NCBI GenBank assembly: GCA_930367205.1
Contig: OV884015.1
Span: 32,727,288-32,791,287, forward strand
Direction of reading: 5' to 3'
Source: Acanthosoma haemorrhoidale
Lineage: Eukaryota > Arthropoda > Insecta > Hemiptera > Acanthosomatidae
DNA length: 64,000 bases
The position numbers and the translations under genes are program-made. The notes under the pieces are model-generated. The model ran no database searches. It was not told the DNA's origin and worked only from the letters and a program-made list of their open reading frames with translations. Positions 23,398 through 35,091 of this stretch are shown in pieces; within the stretch, counting starts at the first letter, position 1, and each line of letters opens with the position of its first letter.

Positions 23398-24276
23398 CTA
23401 TATTTTTTTTATTTTTTTGAAGTCATATTGTATCGAACAAAAAACATCCCTGTAATTATTTTTAAATTCCTTCCATTCATTAATTTTAATGTTGTTCAAA
23501 TCAAACACGGAAAAAGGAATTTCATCAAGATGAGTTGGAATTTGAGATTCCAACTTCTTCATATCCAAAACTTTATTTTGAATTATTTTTAATTTTTTCA
23601 CGTTATCGCTGGTTGTCTGCTGATGCTCTGTAATTTGATCTTTCAATGAAATCACTTCTCCTTTCTTAATATTCGCTGTATCTTCTAACTCTGAAAATTT
23701 ATTTTCCAACAAACTCATATTATTCTTATAGTCAAGCTTTATTAGATCATGTTGACGTGAGGTACACTCATCATTATCTGCAATCTTCTGTTCATATTCC
23801 AATGAAGTCATTTTCTCTTCATTATCCTTAATTGAATATAAGCTAAGATCTGTCTGACAATCAACATCAACTAGTTGTGACTTTGTTAAATTTGTTTTTT
23901 CATAATCTGACGTATTTTTCAATAGAATGATTTCTTCTTTTAATTTTGAATTTACATTATTATTTCCTTGGAGTGTTCTCTCCTCACAAATTCGTAATTG
24001 TCTATCTAATTTATCCTTTACATCCGTGTAACCTTGTTCGAATTTAGCCGATCTTCCCGATTTTATTTCTTCCCTTAATTGATCAAACTTCCCGCTCAAC
24101 TCTTTTTGTTCTTTATTATTTTCTTTAATTGCGTTAAATTGACTGTTTAATTGGGAAAGGATTAGTTGTAACATCTTGGAATGATTTATCGTGGGTTCGG
24201 GGGCTGGGGGGTAGTCTCCTTTAGAGGCTGCTTTTGACCCAACCGTGGGTAGTATACCTGAATCTGACCCGGACAT
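23398..24276 (-). CDS. Coiled-coil, gag-like protein of compact LTR element
   Basis: 292 codons, ATG at 24276 in context AAATATG. The N-terminal 30 residues are Gly/Ser/Pro-rich. Residues about 33-250 are charged and Lys/Glu/Gln/Leu-rich with heptad-like spacing, so a long coiled coil is likely. Near the C-terminus, INEWKEFKNNYRDVF resembles the Trp/Phe pattern at the start of some gag capsid domains, but the frame stops 16 codons later. No zinc knuckle is present. The gag assignment rests mainly on position, just downstream of the primer site and between terminal repeats. It could instead be an unrelated coiled-coil gene fragment. Confidence 0.5.
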   Translation of the reverse strand: MSGSDSGILPTVGSKAASKGDYPPAPEPTINHSKMLQLILSQLNSQFNAIKENNKEQKELSGKFDQLREEIKSGRSAKFEQGYTDVKDKLDRQLRICEERTLQGNNNVNSKLKEEIILLKNTSDYEKTNLTKSQLVDVDCQTDLSLYSIKDNEEKMTSLEYEQKIADNDECTSRQHDLIKLDYKNNMSLLENKFSELEDTANIKKGEVISLKDQITEHQQTTSDNVKKLKIIQNKVLDMKKLESQIPTHLDEIPFSVFDLNNIKINEWKEFKNNYRDVFCSIQYDFKKIKKI

Positions 24277-24405
24277 ATTTGTGTTTGTGTATGTACAACA
24301 AATGTAAAATTACGAGAAAAAATATAAACTGTTAGTGGTTAGTTCTAGTTATTATTCAAACATGCACTACCTCACAATTCCTTTGGTTCTTTAGAATTTT
24401 TTTCT

Positions 24406-24428
24406 TTAGAATCCCGGAGCGGCCCCCA
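24406..24428 (-). promoter_or_regulatory. Primer-binding site, tRNA-Pro-like
   Basis: On the minus strand, immediately after the 5' LTR, the sequence reads TGGGGGCCGCTCCGGGATTC. It has the layout of the complement of a tRNA 3' end: TGG, discriminator, 7-nt acceptor, 5-nt T stem, ATTC loop. It closely resembles the tRNA-Pro primer site I know (starting TGGGGGC and ending CCGGGATT), with differences in the acceptor part. Confidence 0.6.
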
Positions 24429-24429
24429 T

Positions 24430-24547
24430 TAAAACCTACCTATTTTTTTACCATTTCTTTTTCTACTTTATTTGATCAATTTACCTTAACTAATTTGCCA
24501 GGTCCGTCATGAGATCTTTAATTCAAATTGTTTTTATGTCTTCGACA
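24430..24547 (-). repeat. 5' LTR of compact element
   Basis: 118 bp. On the minus strand it starts TGTCGAAGACATAAAAAC and ends GGTAGGTTTTA. Confidence 0.65.
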
Positions 24548-26567
24548 TAGGAAATTATCCCGATTGAATCGCCCAATCTCAAGGCTAATGTTATAGTTAT
24601 TAATAAATTGAGAAACTGGGAATTGTGAAATATATACAAATAAAATGATTATAAAAAATAATTATAATTATATATAGTGCTGACAAAAAGTATAAAAATA
24701 TTCAATTCCTTTTGAACAAGGATAGTTACTACTAATTACAAAAAAAAACATGAAATTTGAGCTCAAACTCTTTTAATGGATCCATAATAAAAAAAACAAT
24801 ATCAATATCACCCAATCGATGATCTCCGTATAATCCAATCAACGTTACTGTCTGCTGTTGGTTCTTCTTTCCTCTTTTTCTATATGGTACCGCCAGTTCG
24901 GGAGCTTGCTAAGAGTCCGCTTTTCTACGTGGCTGGGCTAAGACTGGCCCTTTATCTCATCCCCACTCCTAAGAGCACCAGGGACGATGCTGACCAGATG
25001 GAAGGGTCGCCGGTCATGATATTCTCAAATATCATGAATGTTACAATATATATAATACAAATATAATACAAGTAAAATGATCAACACAAATTGACTTTTA
25101 TTCTTATCTCGAAACAATATCACTAATAATTAATAATTATTAGCTAAGTAACGTCAGGATCAGGACTCGAACCCGTGGCCACTACAACTTAATATTGTAA
25201 AAGGCGGTCCATATTATTACCATATTCCAATGGTAGTCCTACACAAATGAGGATCATCGCAATGTAACTTCTAAATCAAATTAGAAATATCATTTGATAC
25301 CTTATATATTTTTAAATATAACATATTTTAATATGCCAATCTTTGTATTGTCAATTGTTGTTTTAGTATATTTCCCACTTTTATTATTAATATGAGAAAT
25401 TTTTTTCATTTCAATGCATTCCTTTTGTGTTGTCTTAATTGTGTCCTTAATCCCAATTATGTACATACTTAAACGCATTACTTTATAGTGAGGTTGTAAC
25501 GTGTACGATTTAGCTGTATTTCTTTTATTTTATCAAAAAATGTAAGTTTCCATCTCTTGGGTGTTTTATGCTGGTGTAGTTAGTAAGGATTGTTGAAAAG
25601 AAACCGGCAGAAAAACCCACTCACAGGCAGCAGCCATTAGTACAGGTAAGGTGATACGAATAGCGAGGTAATTAGGAGAAGACACGCAGCTGCTCATGTA
25701 AGCGTTTACAAATTGCTCGGTTCCATGGGAGCCGTCGCCCTTGTGTCTCCAGATGGAGCCGGGCTGGAGTGTACCCGGAGCCGACTACATAATTGCCTGG
25801 AATTATGCCGGAGGCTATGCTAATCCTAGAAGGATAATATCGGATAGCCCGCCAACATCCCCCACTTCCGGTAATGGCTTAGCAAACTCAGGCGTTGGGG
25901 CTACTTCCTCTCTGACAACTGTGCGTGATAGGGTGTCCTAGTGTATTCGTAACTCGATCATTCTAACGTCAGTACATCTACTGAAAATTAATAAACAAAA
26001 CGATCGCATATCTCAGGACAGGGACAAGGCTTTTGTCCATGTTACGTCGTTTTCCCTCAAAAGTCTGAGTGAACCTAGATTAGCTGCAAGAAAAATAACT
26101 TAATAAAACTTGGTGGTTGGTGTCTAGCCACAATGTTATCATTATTTATTTTACTTTATTATTGTCCTGTGCGCTTTCAAGAAGGTCTATGGACAATGGA
26201 AAACATAAATGATATTATTGGTAGACGAATAGAAAAGCTTTCCTGCCATGTAACTTCAAATTTTATCCCTTTGAACATTACTATTTTGTTGTTTTTTTAA
26301 ATAATAATGAAATTAATTCTGCTTTAATGTGTTGAACGTGATTATAGACCAGCCTGAAGAGAAAATTTGTACTGTGTTCTGAGTTGAGACTTGACAAATG
26401 CCTTAGTGGTAAATTACCTAACCGTATTACTGTTCCGTTTTTTTCATCTTTCTTGTTTCTCTTTCTTCTAGTCAGCACTTTCTATCCATCAAAATATTTC
26501 TTTGTAACCGGTATAAGTTATTTTTCTATGCTATCTGCCAGCATTTTCCTAAATATTAAAAATATAT
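24548..26567. other. AT-rich spacer with possible SINE remnant
   Basis: Around 25150-25200 the minus strand reads GTGGCCACGGGTTCGAGTCC, a good polymerase III B-box, but no convincing A-box. At 25741-25941 is a 66-codon ORF unusually GC-rich for this window, with no recognised domain. A hairpin with 10-bp perfect arms (TCATGATATT / AATATCATGA) lies near 25015-25038. Confidence 0.45.
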
Positions 26568-26880
26568 TGTAGCGACCGCTAACTACATAAGATAAATCAC
26601 CCTATACTCTATTGCATATATATTGTAAATTAACTTAAACAAAAGTAAATAACATTACCAACCATAAATCAATGTAAATGTTGTAAACAATCAAACGCAA
26701 CCAAGTGCCAATTAGTTATATGAGCTGGGGCACCCGCTAACCATAGCAGGTACTAAAAGGCTCAAAATTATTTTGATAGCTAAGACCCTCCGGGAAAGTA
26801 TATACCAGGAGAAGCCTCCTACCTGAACCTCCTGAGTCCAGGTAGCAGCCGGCCGGCAGCGAACCAAATACCTTACCTAG
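26568..26880 (+). mobile_element. Solo LTR family, copy 3, 5' third only
   Basis: It starts TGTAGCGACCGCTAAC and follows copy 1 through AAGATAAATCACCCTATACT and GGGGCACCCGCTAACC, then diverges near 26800-26880. The promoter and 3' parts are absent. Confidence 0.75.
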
Positions 26881-27521
26881 GAAAAAACAGCCTCAAACAA
26901 AAATTAGAAACACTTAACGTTCATAAAGATACTAAAGAAATTATTAAGCTAATAAATAGTAATTATAATATTATTAAAATAATTTTATAACAATTCAATA
27001 TTGTTCCTAAAACTACTTCAATCCAATGTATCTTAAAAATAAAATGTGAGTAATGTATTGTGACTACTCACCCTTAATGATGATAAATTAATAATGAAAT
27101 AACCTCCTTTGAAATAAAAGACACTATGCTTGTTATTGGTGCTCCTTTCGCCCGACAACTGGTTTTATTTAGGAATAAAGCGTGTGGATTATTTTAGCAA
27201 GCACACTTCTTCTTTTTTATTGGTATTATATATAATGTGGGCATAATATTAACAAATTATTATGCTGAAGTTATTTAATTTTTATTTATATCAAAAGTAA
27301 GGGATTTTTCTAATTTTATAAGTGGAGTAGTGCACTTTTAAATTATTCTTTATAGGTTTTATTAATCATAAATATTGGTTGTTGTCTAATTTTGTTTACC
27401 TCTACATTCTTGTTAAATGTTGTATTTAATGGATAATATTGAAACTAAAGAGTTTTTATTTAAATATTAATCTATAAACAATATCAACAATAACATTTAT
27501 GAAGAGTTAAATATCATCATA
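26881..27521. other. AT-rich stretch, nothing recognised
   Basis: No gene motifs. Confidence 0.6.
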
Positions 27522-28058
27522 TCACATGAATGTGAATATTGTCTGTACAGGGTGATAAGTGAGGACATATATATACATATGCATGAATTCACGCAGCGAC
27601 GAATTGCAGGGGATTGGAATTGCATAGAGAGGGGAATGTCTCCAGTCTCCAGCCAGGGCTCGTGGTTCTGACGAGAATTCATATTCCCTCAGACGTTGGA
27701 GTAAGATGTGGTGGTCGACAGAGTCGAAAGCTTTCGAACAGTCCAGTGAAATCATAGCGGTAGCTCTGTTGCTCCGGACGTTCGATGCGACGTGGTGTTG
27801 CAATCTCACCAGGTTGTTGTTCGCACTTAAGCCTGTGCTGAAACCAGTCTGCTCTGGTGGGATGACTTCTTGTGACTCGCAGTGCCCTGAGAGATGTACG
27901 TGGATGATTCTCTCGAACAGCTTCGAGAGTTGAGTCAGCAGACTGATGGGGTGGTAATGAGATGGCTCATAACCGCTTTTCGCTGGTTTCAGAAGGGGAA
28001 CCACTACAGCGTGCTTCCAGTTCTGGGGGAAATAGTGCAGCCTGAAGCAGGAGTTCAA
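27522..28058 (-). pseudogene. RT fragment of an alpha-related LINE
   Basis: The open frame begins at NSCFRLHYFPQNWKHAVV, then PLLKPAKSGYEPSHYHPISL, EQTGFS and TAMISLDCSKAFDSVDHH (motif A with catalytic Asp). It runs to about residue 130 before leaving the family; the last 40 codons (about 27522-27650) are not RT. Both ends are abrupt: there is no endonuclease, no motif B and no FADD. It is close in sequence to the 9840-11336 RT but a distinct subfamily (PQNWKHAVV against PDPWKQAIL). Confidence 0.8.
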
Positions 28059-29089
28059 TAGATTACGCTATCTATCAGCTATGGTTAACACAAAGATTAA
28101 GCCGTTATTATTAATAACATATAAGTAATGACTTAGCTATGTGGGAATAAGGTAGACTACTGATTAGCATTGAGTCTATTCTGTGCATTTCATTTGATAT
28201 CTAATATAATATATGTACAAATATGTTGTTGTGAGTATAAAAAGCTTTATTCATAAGATTTTTTTTAAATATGTTTAATTCATTTGTTCCTTGGAAACAA
28301 GCTCAATGGGGTAGCTACAATAATGTACATTCAAGGATCGAGATAATATTATATGTTAGGCAATCTATCCTGATGAAATGTTTAAATAAGTGAATTTGCT
28401 GGTAAATGATCTCTCTCATAAGTGAATATATGTCTGCGTGGGATTTAATTAAAATTGTAAATTTGTTTCTGGTTTTTTGTTTTTACCACAAAGAGAAAGG
28501 AATGTTTCATATTTGGTTTTCGTTAGTTAAAATAACAACAAACTATTCAATTAAACATTTCTTCACAATAACTAACCTTTTTGACATTTCACCTTTCAGT
28601 ACACAAATGAGTTTTCTCGGATTAATTGTATTTTCATTTCGATTTATTGTTTTTATAAGCTTACTTAGCAAACACAATTAATTAATTAATTGTATTCAAG
28701 TGAGAAAATAATCTATACTAGCTTCTCTATCCAATAAAGAATTTATTTTTTATTTGCTAAGCATCTACTGATCTAAATTATTTTATTTACTACACCGTTA
28801 ATAAGGTTTAATAATTTTATTCGTGAAACTAGATATGAAATGTAATACCTATACGAAATTAATTTTAAACTTTATTGTAAAGATAAATACTACATAGGTA
28901 AAGCTTCAGAAACTTTTAAAAATAGTTTTTCGCAGCTCAAAAAAAATTACAACAATCTAAAAAATGCAATAATAATTTTTAAACCACAGAATATCAAACA
29001 ATATACTTGATTGTGACTCGTTATAAAAAATAAGTAAATAATACAATAAGAGATCCTGGGAAATATTTTAATCGATTCATACCATCAAA
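28059..29089. other. AT-rich stretch, nothing recognised
   Basis: A hydrophobic 91-codon ORF at 28406-28681 is probably compositional. A short (ATTA)n run lies near 28678-28692. Confidence 0.55.
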
Positions 29090-29330
29090 AATATGCAAAA
29101 TCCAGTGAATTTTAAACCAATATTAGACGGGGGGAGCTGAAAGGAGTCGAGTATGCAAAATATGAGCACCGGGTTATATCAATTGATTTTATGCCGGTTC
29201 ATTTTATAGTATAATGTTTTATAATCCCCCTCCCCTTAGTTATCAGATAAATCGATTGAACACATGCTATACAGTCATTTTAATGACAATAGGTAGTTTT
29301 TTCTGGTGATAAAAATGATAGGTTGTAAAA
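29090..29330 (+). repeat. Unnamed repeat, copy X (inverted partner at 30630-30908)
   Basis: It shares a long imperfect match with the reverse complement of 30630-30908: CAGTGAATTT, GGGGAGCTGAAAGG, TATGCAAAATATGAG, ATCAATTGATT, a C/G-run spacer, ATGCTATACAGTCATTTTA and GACAATAGGTAGTT, all in the same order. Confidence 0.75.
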
Positions 29331-29637
29331 TGAATTTTTTGTTGCATCAAATTTATATGTCTTACTTGTACGTTACGCATACATACTACTGTACATACAT
29401 TGATGCTATGTATGTAGCTACGCAGCCTCACACTTTTTGTAAAAATATCACTTTTTCAAAATTATTATCGAGTTTTTCGTTTTTATCTCCTCAACGGTAT
29501 TTAAATACTTCAAATAAATGTTGTAAATAAGTTTAATACAACATATTATTGCCTATCTCTAATAACAAAGGGTTCTAGGTTCTAGGCTAACAAGTGAAAA
29601 TGTACTTATTTGAGTTCATGGAATTCAATAGAAATAT

Positions 29638-30040
29638 ATCCAACCACCCTAATCCCCTAGCACAGTCATTAATCCTCCTCTAAAACTAAAGTGGCAGTGG
29701 CCTCAATACCTGCTATAAATATGTAATAGTGTTAGTGACGGCATTGACCAGTTTTTCAGTAATGTCCTGGGCGTCTGTGGCTCTCACGCTGTTGGTCAGG
29801 CTCCACTGGCACGTATCCGGCAAGGCTGATGATGGAGGAGTGTGACTTGGAGCCCAAGACTCCAATTCCACTTTAGCACGCAAGACGCGTGACAACCATG
29901 TAGATTTGGGTCATTTGTAAATACTGTATGAATGAGCAAGTGATTAAAGAATTGTAAATATGGTATGCATGAGAACATTGAACACAATTACTTATTTATC
30001 TATAGGGCAGATTATAATTTGATCGCAATAAAGATTGTTT
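29638..30040 (+). mobile_element. LINE beta, copy C, 3' tail only
   Basis: It starts with CCAACCACCCTAATCC, the coding end of ORF2 in copy A, and continues through the 3' UTR (GTCCTGGGCGTCTGTGGCTC, TTGTAAATACTGTA) to the GGCAGATTATAATT and GCAATAAAG signal. It is in the opposite orientation to copies A and B. It has a short deletion relative to copy A in the ORF2 end. Confidence 0.8.
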
Positions 30041-30629
30041 TTGCTACTAATTTGATTATAAGTAGGTGTAAAAATGAAGAAGAGTTCTTTCTGAAAACCT
30101 AAGCAACGTTAAGGCGGAAAACACAATGTAGATGTTATAATAGTATTGCATATCATAAAATAAAACTACTACTTTTAGTTTTGTTCGCCTCGAAGGTTCC
30201 ACTAGTGGACTTCTTAAATTGACAATTTAGTATCTTCTTCAACGGTATTCATGTCTTCATTTCATTCATCATCACACTCGAAGTATTCATTCATTTTCTG
30301 ATCTGTTTTTTAAACAAAATTTAAATCAAGGTGTGCAATTGTATTATAACCCCTCCCCCCCCCTCAAATTTTGTAACAAATTTAATATTCTACAACTTGA
30401 ATTTACAACTTTTGACTAAAACGCATTGGTGATGATCGAAAGACATCAGACATTTCAGAACACCAAAGATTTTTGCACGCCACGGCGATCAAACTAATGG
30501 ACAGATCAATCATTCAGCCCACAAAGATAAGGCTCATTTTTCTACCTCTATTCTATTCCTTGGATTACTTTGGTGCCTGCACTATTTTTATTAGCTACAA
30601 TAATGTTCATTTATATTTTTAGTTTAACA
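30041..30629. other. AT-rich spacer
   Basis: It contains a C run near 30353-30363. No gene is recognised. Confidence 0.6.
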
Positions 30630-30908
30630 ACATTACCTCTATCATCAGAAACATAACTACCTATTGTCATTAATCTTTGTTAATAATCACTAAAATGACT
30701 GTACAGCATGTTCCCAATATATTTATTTGATACCTAAGGTAAGGGGGGGGGGTGATAAAAAATTAGACCATAAAATATTCCGGTAGCATTCAGAATATTA
30801 ACATTTGAGCTGTTATGAGGTGGAATCAATTGATAGAACGAATTCCTCATATTTTGCATTCCCAAGCCCTTTCAGCTCCCCGTTGCTTTGAAATTCACTG
30901 TATTTTCA
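30630..30908 (-). repeat. Unnamed repeat, copy Y
   Basis: The inverted counterpart of 29090-29330. The 60-codon ORF at 30815-30997 overlaps it and is not supported by copy X. Confidence 0.75.
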
Positions 30909-33900
30909 TTTATTATTCGCTGTACTTCACATCAGCTAGACAGGTCTATCCTTCATACACTTCCACTAAAACTCATTATCATATTGTAATAGATTAACAT
31001 TAGATATATATTTTTTCAAATTACCATGGTGATTTTTTGGCCACAATATATTTTAAAATGACAATGTTGATTTCTTATTTTCGTTTGAGCTTATAAATGA
31101 TATTTTTACCTTGAGAAAAATATTTTTTAGATGATCTTTTTCTGGTTGTGTTGAATTGGCCTGGGGGTGGAATGATATCAGTCCGACACTTTGCAATAAA
31201 CTATTAATAATCTTTGACTAATAAATCTTTGGGCTTAGATTTAGGAAAAAGGTGGATTTTATATGTAGATATTGCACTTAAATTCGAAAGAAGACAATGT
31301 CGATTTTAGATGTTAGTAACGTTTTGTATATATATTTTCTAAGTGTTAATGACATAGATTGTTTTACAAACAAAATATTGCATTTGAATTTTAAAAAAAC
31401 CGAATAAATTACTCTTTCTACAAGCAATATATTGTATTTATTCGGTTCCTGGTCCCTGGGCCAACAACTAGTATAGCCAACATGATGAATAACATTTATG
31501 TATATCCAAAACTACTCACTAAAGTACTTTACTAACTTCATCAAAAACTTAATTTGGACACATATTGCAAAGTTTGACAATCTATATTTTAATGAGATCC
31601 TCCTTCTATGCCCTATTTTAATATTTCCAAGTCGCTTCAAATTGTAATTTAAAAATAAATTCTTCGAATTTTCCTTCCCTTACAAAATTTTCCAGATACG
31701 GGGAATACGTTCGTATTCCAGCCAAAACAGGTCACGGTGTCATTACTTGTGACCCAAAAAACAAAGTTAATAGCACCTGCTAAACCGTGTCCAAGGAATG
31801 TTTTGTTTTGAATCAGCTATAAGTGGTCTAATATGTCTGCACTTTTCCATATTATCAATAAAACATTTCTAAATAATTAATTACTTTGGTACTATTTATT
31901 TCTACTTATGATTAGTATTATTAGTAGAGCTAAGAACTATTCTAGACATGCAACTATACAATGCAACATAAAATGTGGCAAGCAAGGGATACAAGCTCTG
32001 AATTGAAGGGATCAATGCCTTAAGTGATAGGTTATTCACCACTTGTATGCCGGTAAAGCCTCTCTGTCTCTCAGTCATAAATATCTCCAGCCCGGGACGG
32101 TTGGAAATTACTGTGGGTCACGCACCCCTTTGTGTGTCGTGCGAGAAACGTCCCAAGTACAAAAGCATTATTATTTATAAAACAGTCGAAATTTATGTAT
32201 TTTCTATATTATAATCATATGTGTATTATATTTATTTTATATAATAACTGTAATGATATACAAAACTGTGGCGTTCGCTCCCCCCCGTTAAATCCAGCCT
32301 CATAGTCACCACAGACCAAAAATCGTAGTTCACATTCATCGAGTTTCGTGAGGATATCTAAGGGCTAAATACTGGCAGCTGCGGGTGCCCTAAAGAGTTT
32401 TCGTTTCATTTAATATGCCCTACACCGCAACCTTATACTTCGCTACGCTCCTAGAGCAAAGCCAAGCGCACTGGCTTGAACTTATCTATATTAATATTTT
32501 TTTATTCAAATGGAGATGCAGTCATGGAGTAATCCACAGGTACGTTAGGGGCAGTGGAGGGGAAAAGAATCATAATAACGACAAACTCGGGTCCCCTACT
32601 TAATACAAGCCAAGTAAAATCTACTGACCCAAAAATTATGCAATCAATAAGAAATTTTAAAAGTATTAAAAACCCATCCTGGGTTAAATTGCTCATTCCG
32701 CTTAAGGTTCGGGTTTTTATTTCCAAATTCACCCTTTGAACTAAAACTTACTGAAATCTAACAACTTTTTTCTATTACATTCACTTGCTCTTTACATTTC
32801 TATTACACTCAAATGCTCTTTGTTCATACTCTTCTTTATATACTTCCACATTCTAAAACGATAAACTCCATAGAACATTTTTTTTCTTCTAGAAATCAAA
32901 TTCTATGTGAAAAATACGATAGTTTAACTTGAAAAATTACGTACATTCGGTAGATCTAATTAATACATTTGCTACAACTGATTGTTAATTGTGTTTTTTG
33001 AGACTTTAACGTAAACAGTTTTAAGAAATCCCGGAATATCGTGTTATATATATACCTCAAACTTAAAATTGTTTTAATGAAAATTTTAATGATTATCGTT
33101 CTATGTTTACTTTTTTAAAAGAGGAGTGTAAGTGACCGAGACAAGAAATAAAATGATTCAATTTTTGGCGGAAAATATCAGTTTTGTTTTTAAAATATTG
33201 TAATAAAACCAAGTGAATTTCTCGTAGGTACTAAGTTAAGTTTTTTTTCTAGTTCATTTAAAAAAATGGCGAACTACCTTATGATTAAATTTACTAGTTA
33301 ATTGTATATTGGTGTATTATTTCTACAAAGAGTATGAGAGTTCCGTACCAGAACTTCACCATCGCCATCTCCCTATTACCTAATCATAGTTTTGTCTTAA
33401 TGAGAGTCATGCCTTAGATGTCCTGTTGGATATATGAAGGAGAGGTGGTGTGGTCAGCACTTCGATATGTATCGAAAGTATAAAGTGGCTGCTTCGTAGT
33501 CGCATTTTTTCTCCGATCCCTTGCGTCAGCTGGCAAGCCCTCTAATGGCCAACCAATTTTTTTTTTTTTTTTGCACAGGATAGAATTAATTGAAAAGGGT
33601 AAAAAATATCAGCATTTTATACCCTTCGACGTTTCAACAGTGTTTTTTTTTTAGTTTGATACTATTCCTACTTAATTTCCTCCACTCGTGGCTCCGAGTC
33701 TTTGGGAAAAGCATTTTATTTTTCACTTTAAATGTTTACAAAAATGATATGTCTTAAAAAGTAAATGTAGACTTCACGCTTGTCTTTGGATTTGAACCAT
33801 GAAACAGTTACGCATTACTGTTAACGTGGGAACAATACATCATACTGTTACGGAATGATTGCTATCTACTCGTATATTGCGCAACAACTTGATACTTGGC

Positions 33901-35023
33901 ATTGAATTCAAATTTAATGTTGTATTTATTATTCAATGTGATTAATGCTTGCCTAAAGAAAGGTGTTGATCAAAATTTATTAATGGGCTATGTTCCGACG
34001 TTCTATAAATGTCTGAACCAGGTCATGGTAATAGAAAAAGGTATATATTCTTGTAATCATGACCTGATGCAGCCAGACATGGATGTGAGAATTGTGAGGC
34101 TGTGTGTTCCTGTACAAGGATAGTTGGCACATGGCACTGTGACATTATTAATAAATTTGATTAAGTACTATTACCTTTCTTCCAATGACCAACACCGATA
34201 TCCACTCAAATCTATGTTCACAATTGTTGCATTTTTATCCCCACTCCACACGAACATTATCTGATCCTCAATTGTGGTTTTTTAGATAAACAACATTGGA
34301 CGATTTCGAACAACTAATGGTTTTGCATAGAAAATAGCTATGAAAAAATTGAGGTTCCACATTGAGTAACGTGGGGTGTGGGTTGTCTTTTTTGGAAAAG
34401 TGCCAGCAAATGTATTTCCTTCAAAATTGTATTTCATCAAGAATATTTTACTTCAAAAATAGTAAATAAATTGTACTTCAATCGGATAGACGAGTGAACG
34501 AAGTGACTTTTCTAGACGGTTCTCAGCCCTAGGGAAAAAAATCTCTAAATTTTAAACTGTGTTTATTTCTAAAAATACTTCCCACGATTTTATTTCAACT
34601 AGCATCAACATTTCAATAATCATCAAATCACGTTTAGTATATCGGTTCGTTTTAGAGGATTCGTTGTTTTTTTCAAAAGTGGCCTGTGTTCGCCTGTTCT
34701 TGTCTTGAATATCTGTTCAAGTTAGAGACATGAAATTTTATGTGGATGTCTTATTTGGTATTGAGATGACAAGAAAAATATAACCAACTCCATAATACAT
34801 AAGTAAGCGTAATTAATTAATTATTAAGAAGACAAATTGTAAGTAATTGATAAAATAATCAGTAATAAAACATATACATTAAATTTAAATTTCAAAATCA
34901 TCTTTATTTTTAATTTTTGAAATTACATAGTAATAAAGAAGTAGTATTTTTTTCTTCCATAAGAGTTGCAAATACACTGTTGAAAGTAAGTTTATATGAA
35001 TGACAATGGAAACTAGTAAAAAC
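30909..35023. other. Long AT-rich region without recognised genes
   Basis: Only short ORFs. At 32415-32740 both strands carry 60-76-codon frames of unknown nature. A T run at 33559-33574 next to a GC-richer block (33480-33555) could be the tail of a reverse-oriented retroposon, but no partner is seen. Confidence 0.5.
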
Positions 35024-35091
35024 TATAGTAGGTTTTTTTTCTTTCTTAGCCCCATTAAATTTACAGATAATTATATATAATTATAGTAGGT
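35024..35091 (-). mobile_element. Very short LINE alpha tail with 10-bp TSD
   Basis: TATAGTAGGT occurs at 35024-35033 and 35082-35091. The 48 bp between, read on the minus strand, are ATTATATATAATTATCTGTA... GGGGCTAAGAAAG plus A residues, matching the last ~40 nt before the poly(A) at 1134-1175. A related GCTAAGAAGG-poly(A) tail lies immediately beyond (35092-35125). Confidence 0.75.

Larger units (their letters stand above)
23139..24547 (-). mobile_element. Compact LTR element with ~118-bp LTRs and a gag-like ORF, no pol
   Basis: Two direct repeats at 23139-23257 and 24430-24547 are near-identical over about 110 bp. Read on the minus strand they begin TG and end CA (the copy next to the primer site ends TA). 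One base inside the right-hand repeat is a tRNA-like primer-binding site (24406-24428). Between them is one ORF of 292 codons. There is no protease, RT or integrase. No TSD is seen. It resembles gag-only, short-LTR elements described in plants; an ordinary retrotransposon that lost pol is the alternative. Confidence 0.65.

Noticed and set aside
24406..24428. Possible tRNA gene fragment on the plus strand (CCCGGAGCGGCCCCCA)
   Set aside because: Only the 3' 23 nt resemble a tRNA, and they lie exactly at an LTR edge, so a primer-binding site is the better reading.
25150..25200. Possible tRNA gene (minus strand)
   Set aside because: A good B-box, but no A-box and no cloverleaf pairing; at best a SINE remnant.
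32502..32740. Opposed 60-76-codon ORFs
   Set aside because: No recognisable motif on either strand; composition does not distinguish them from chance.
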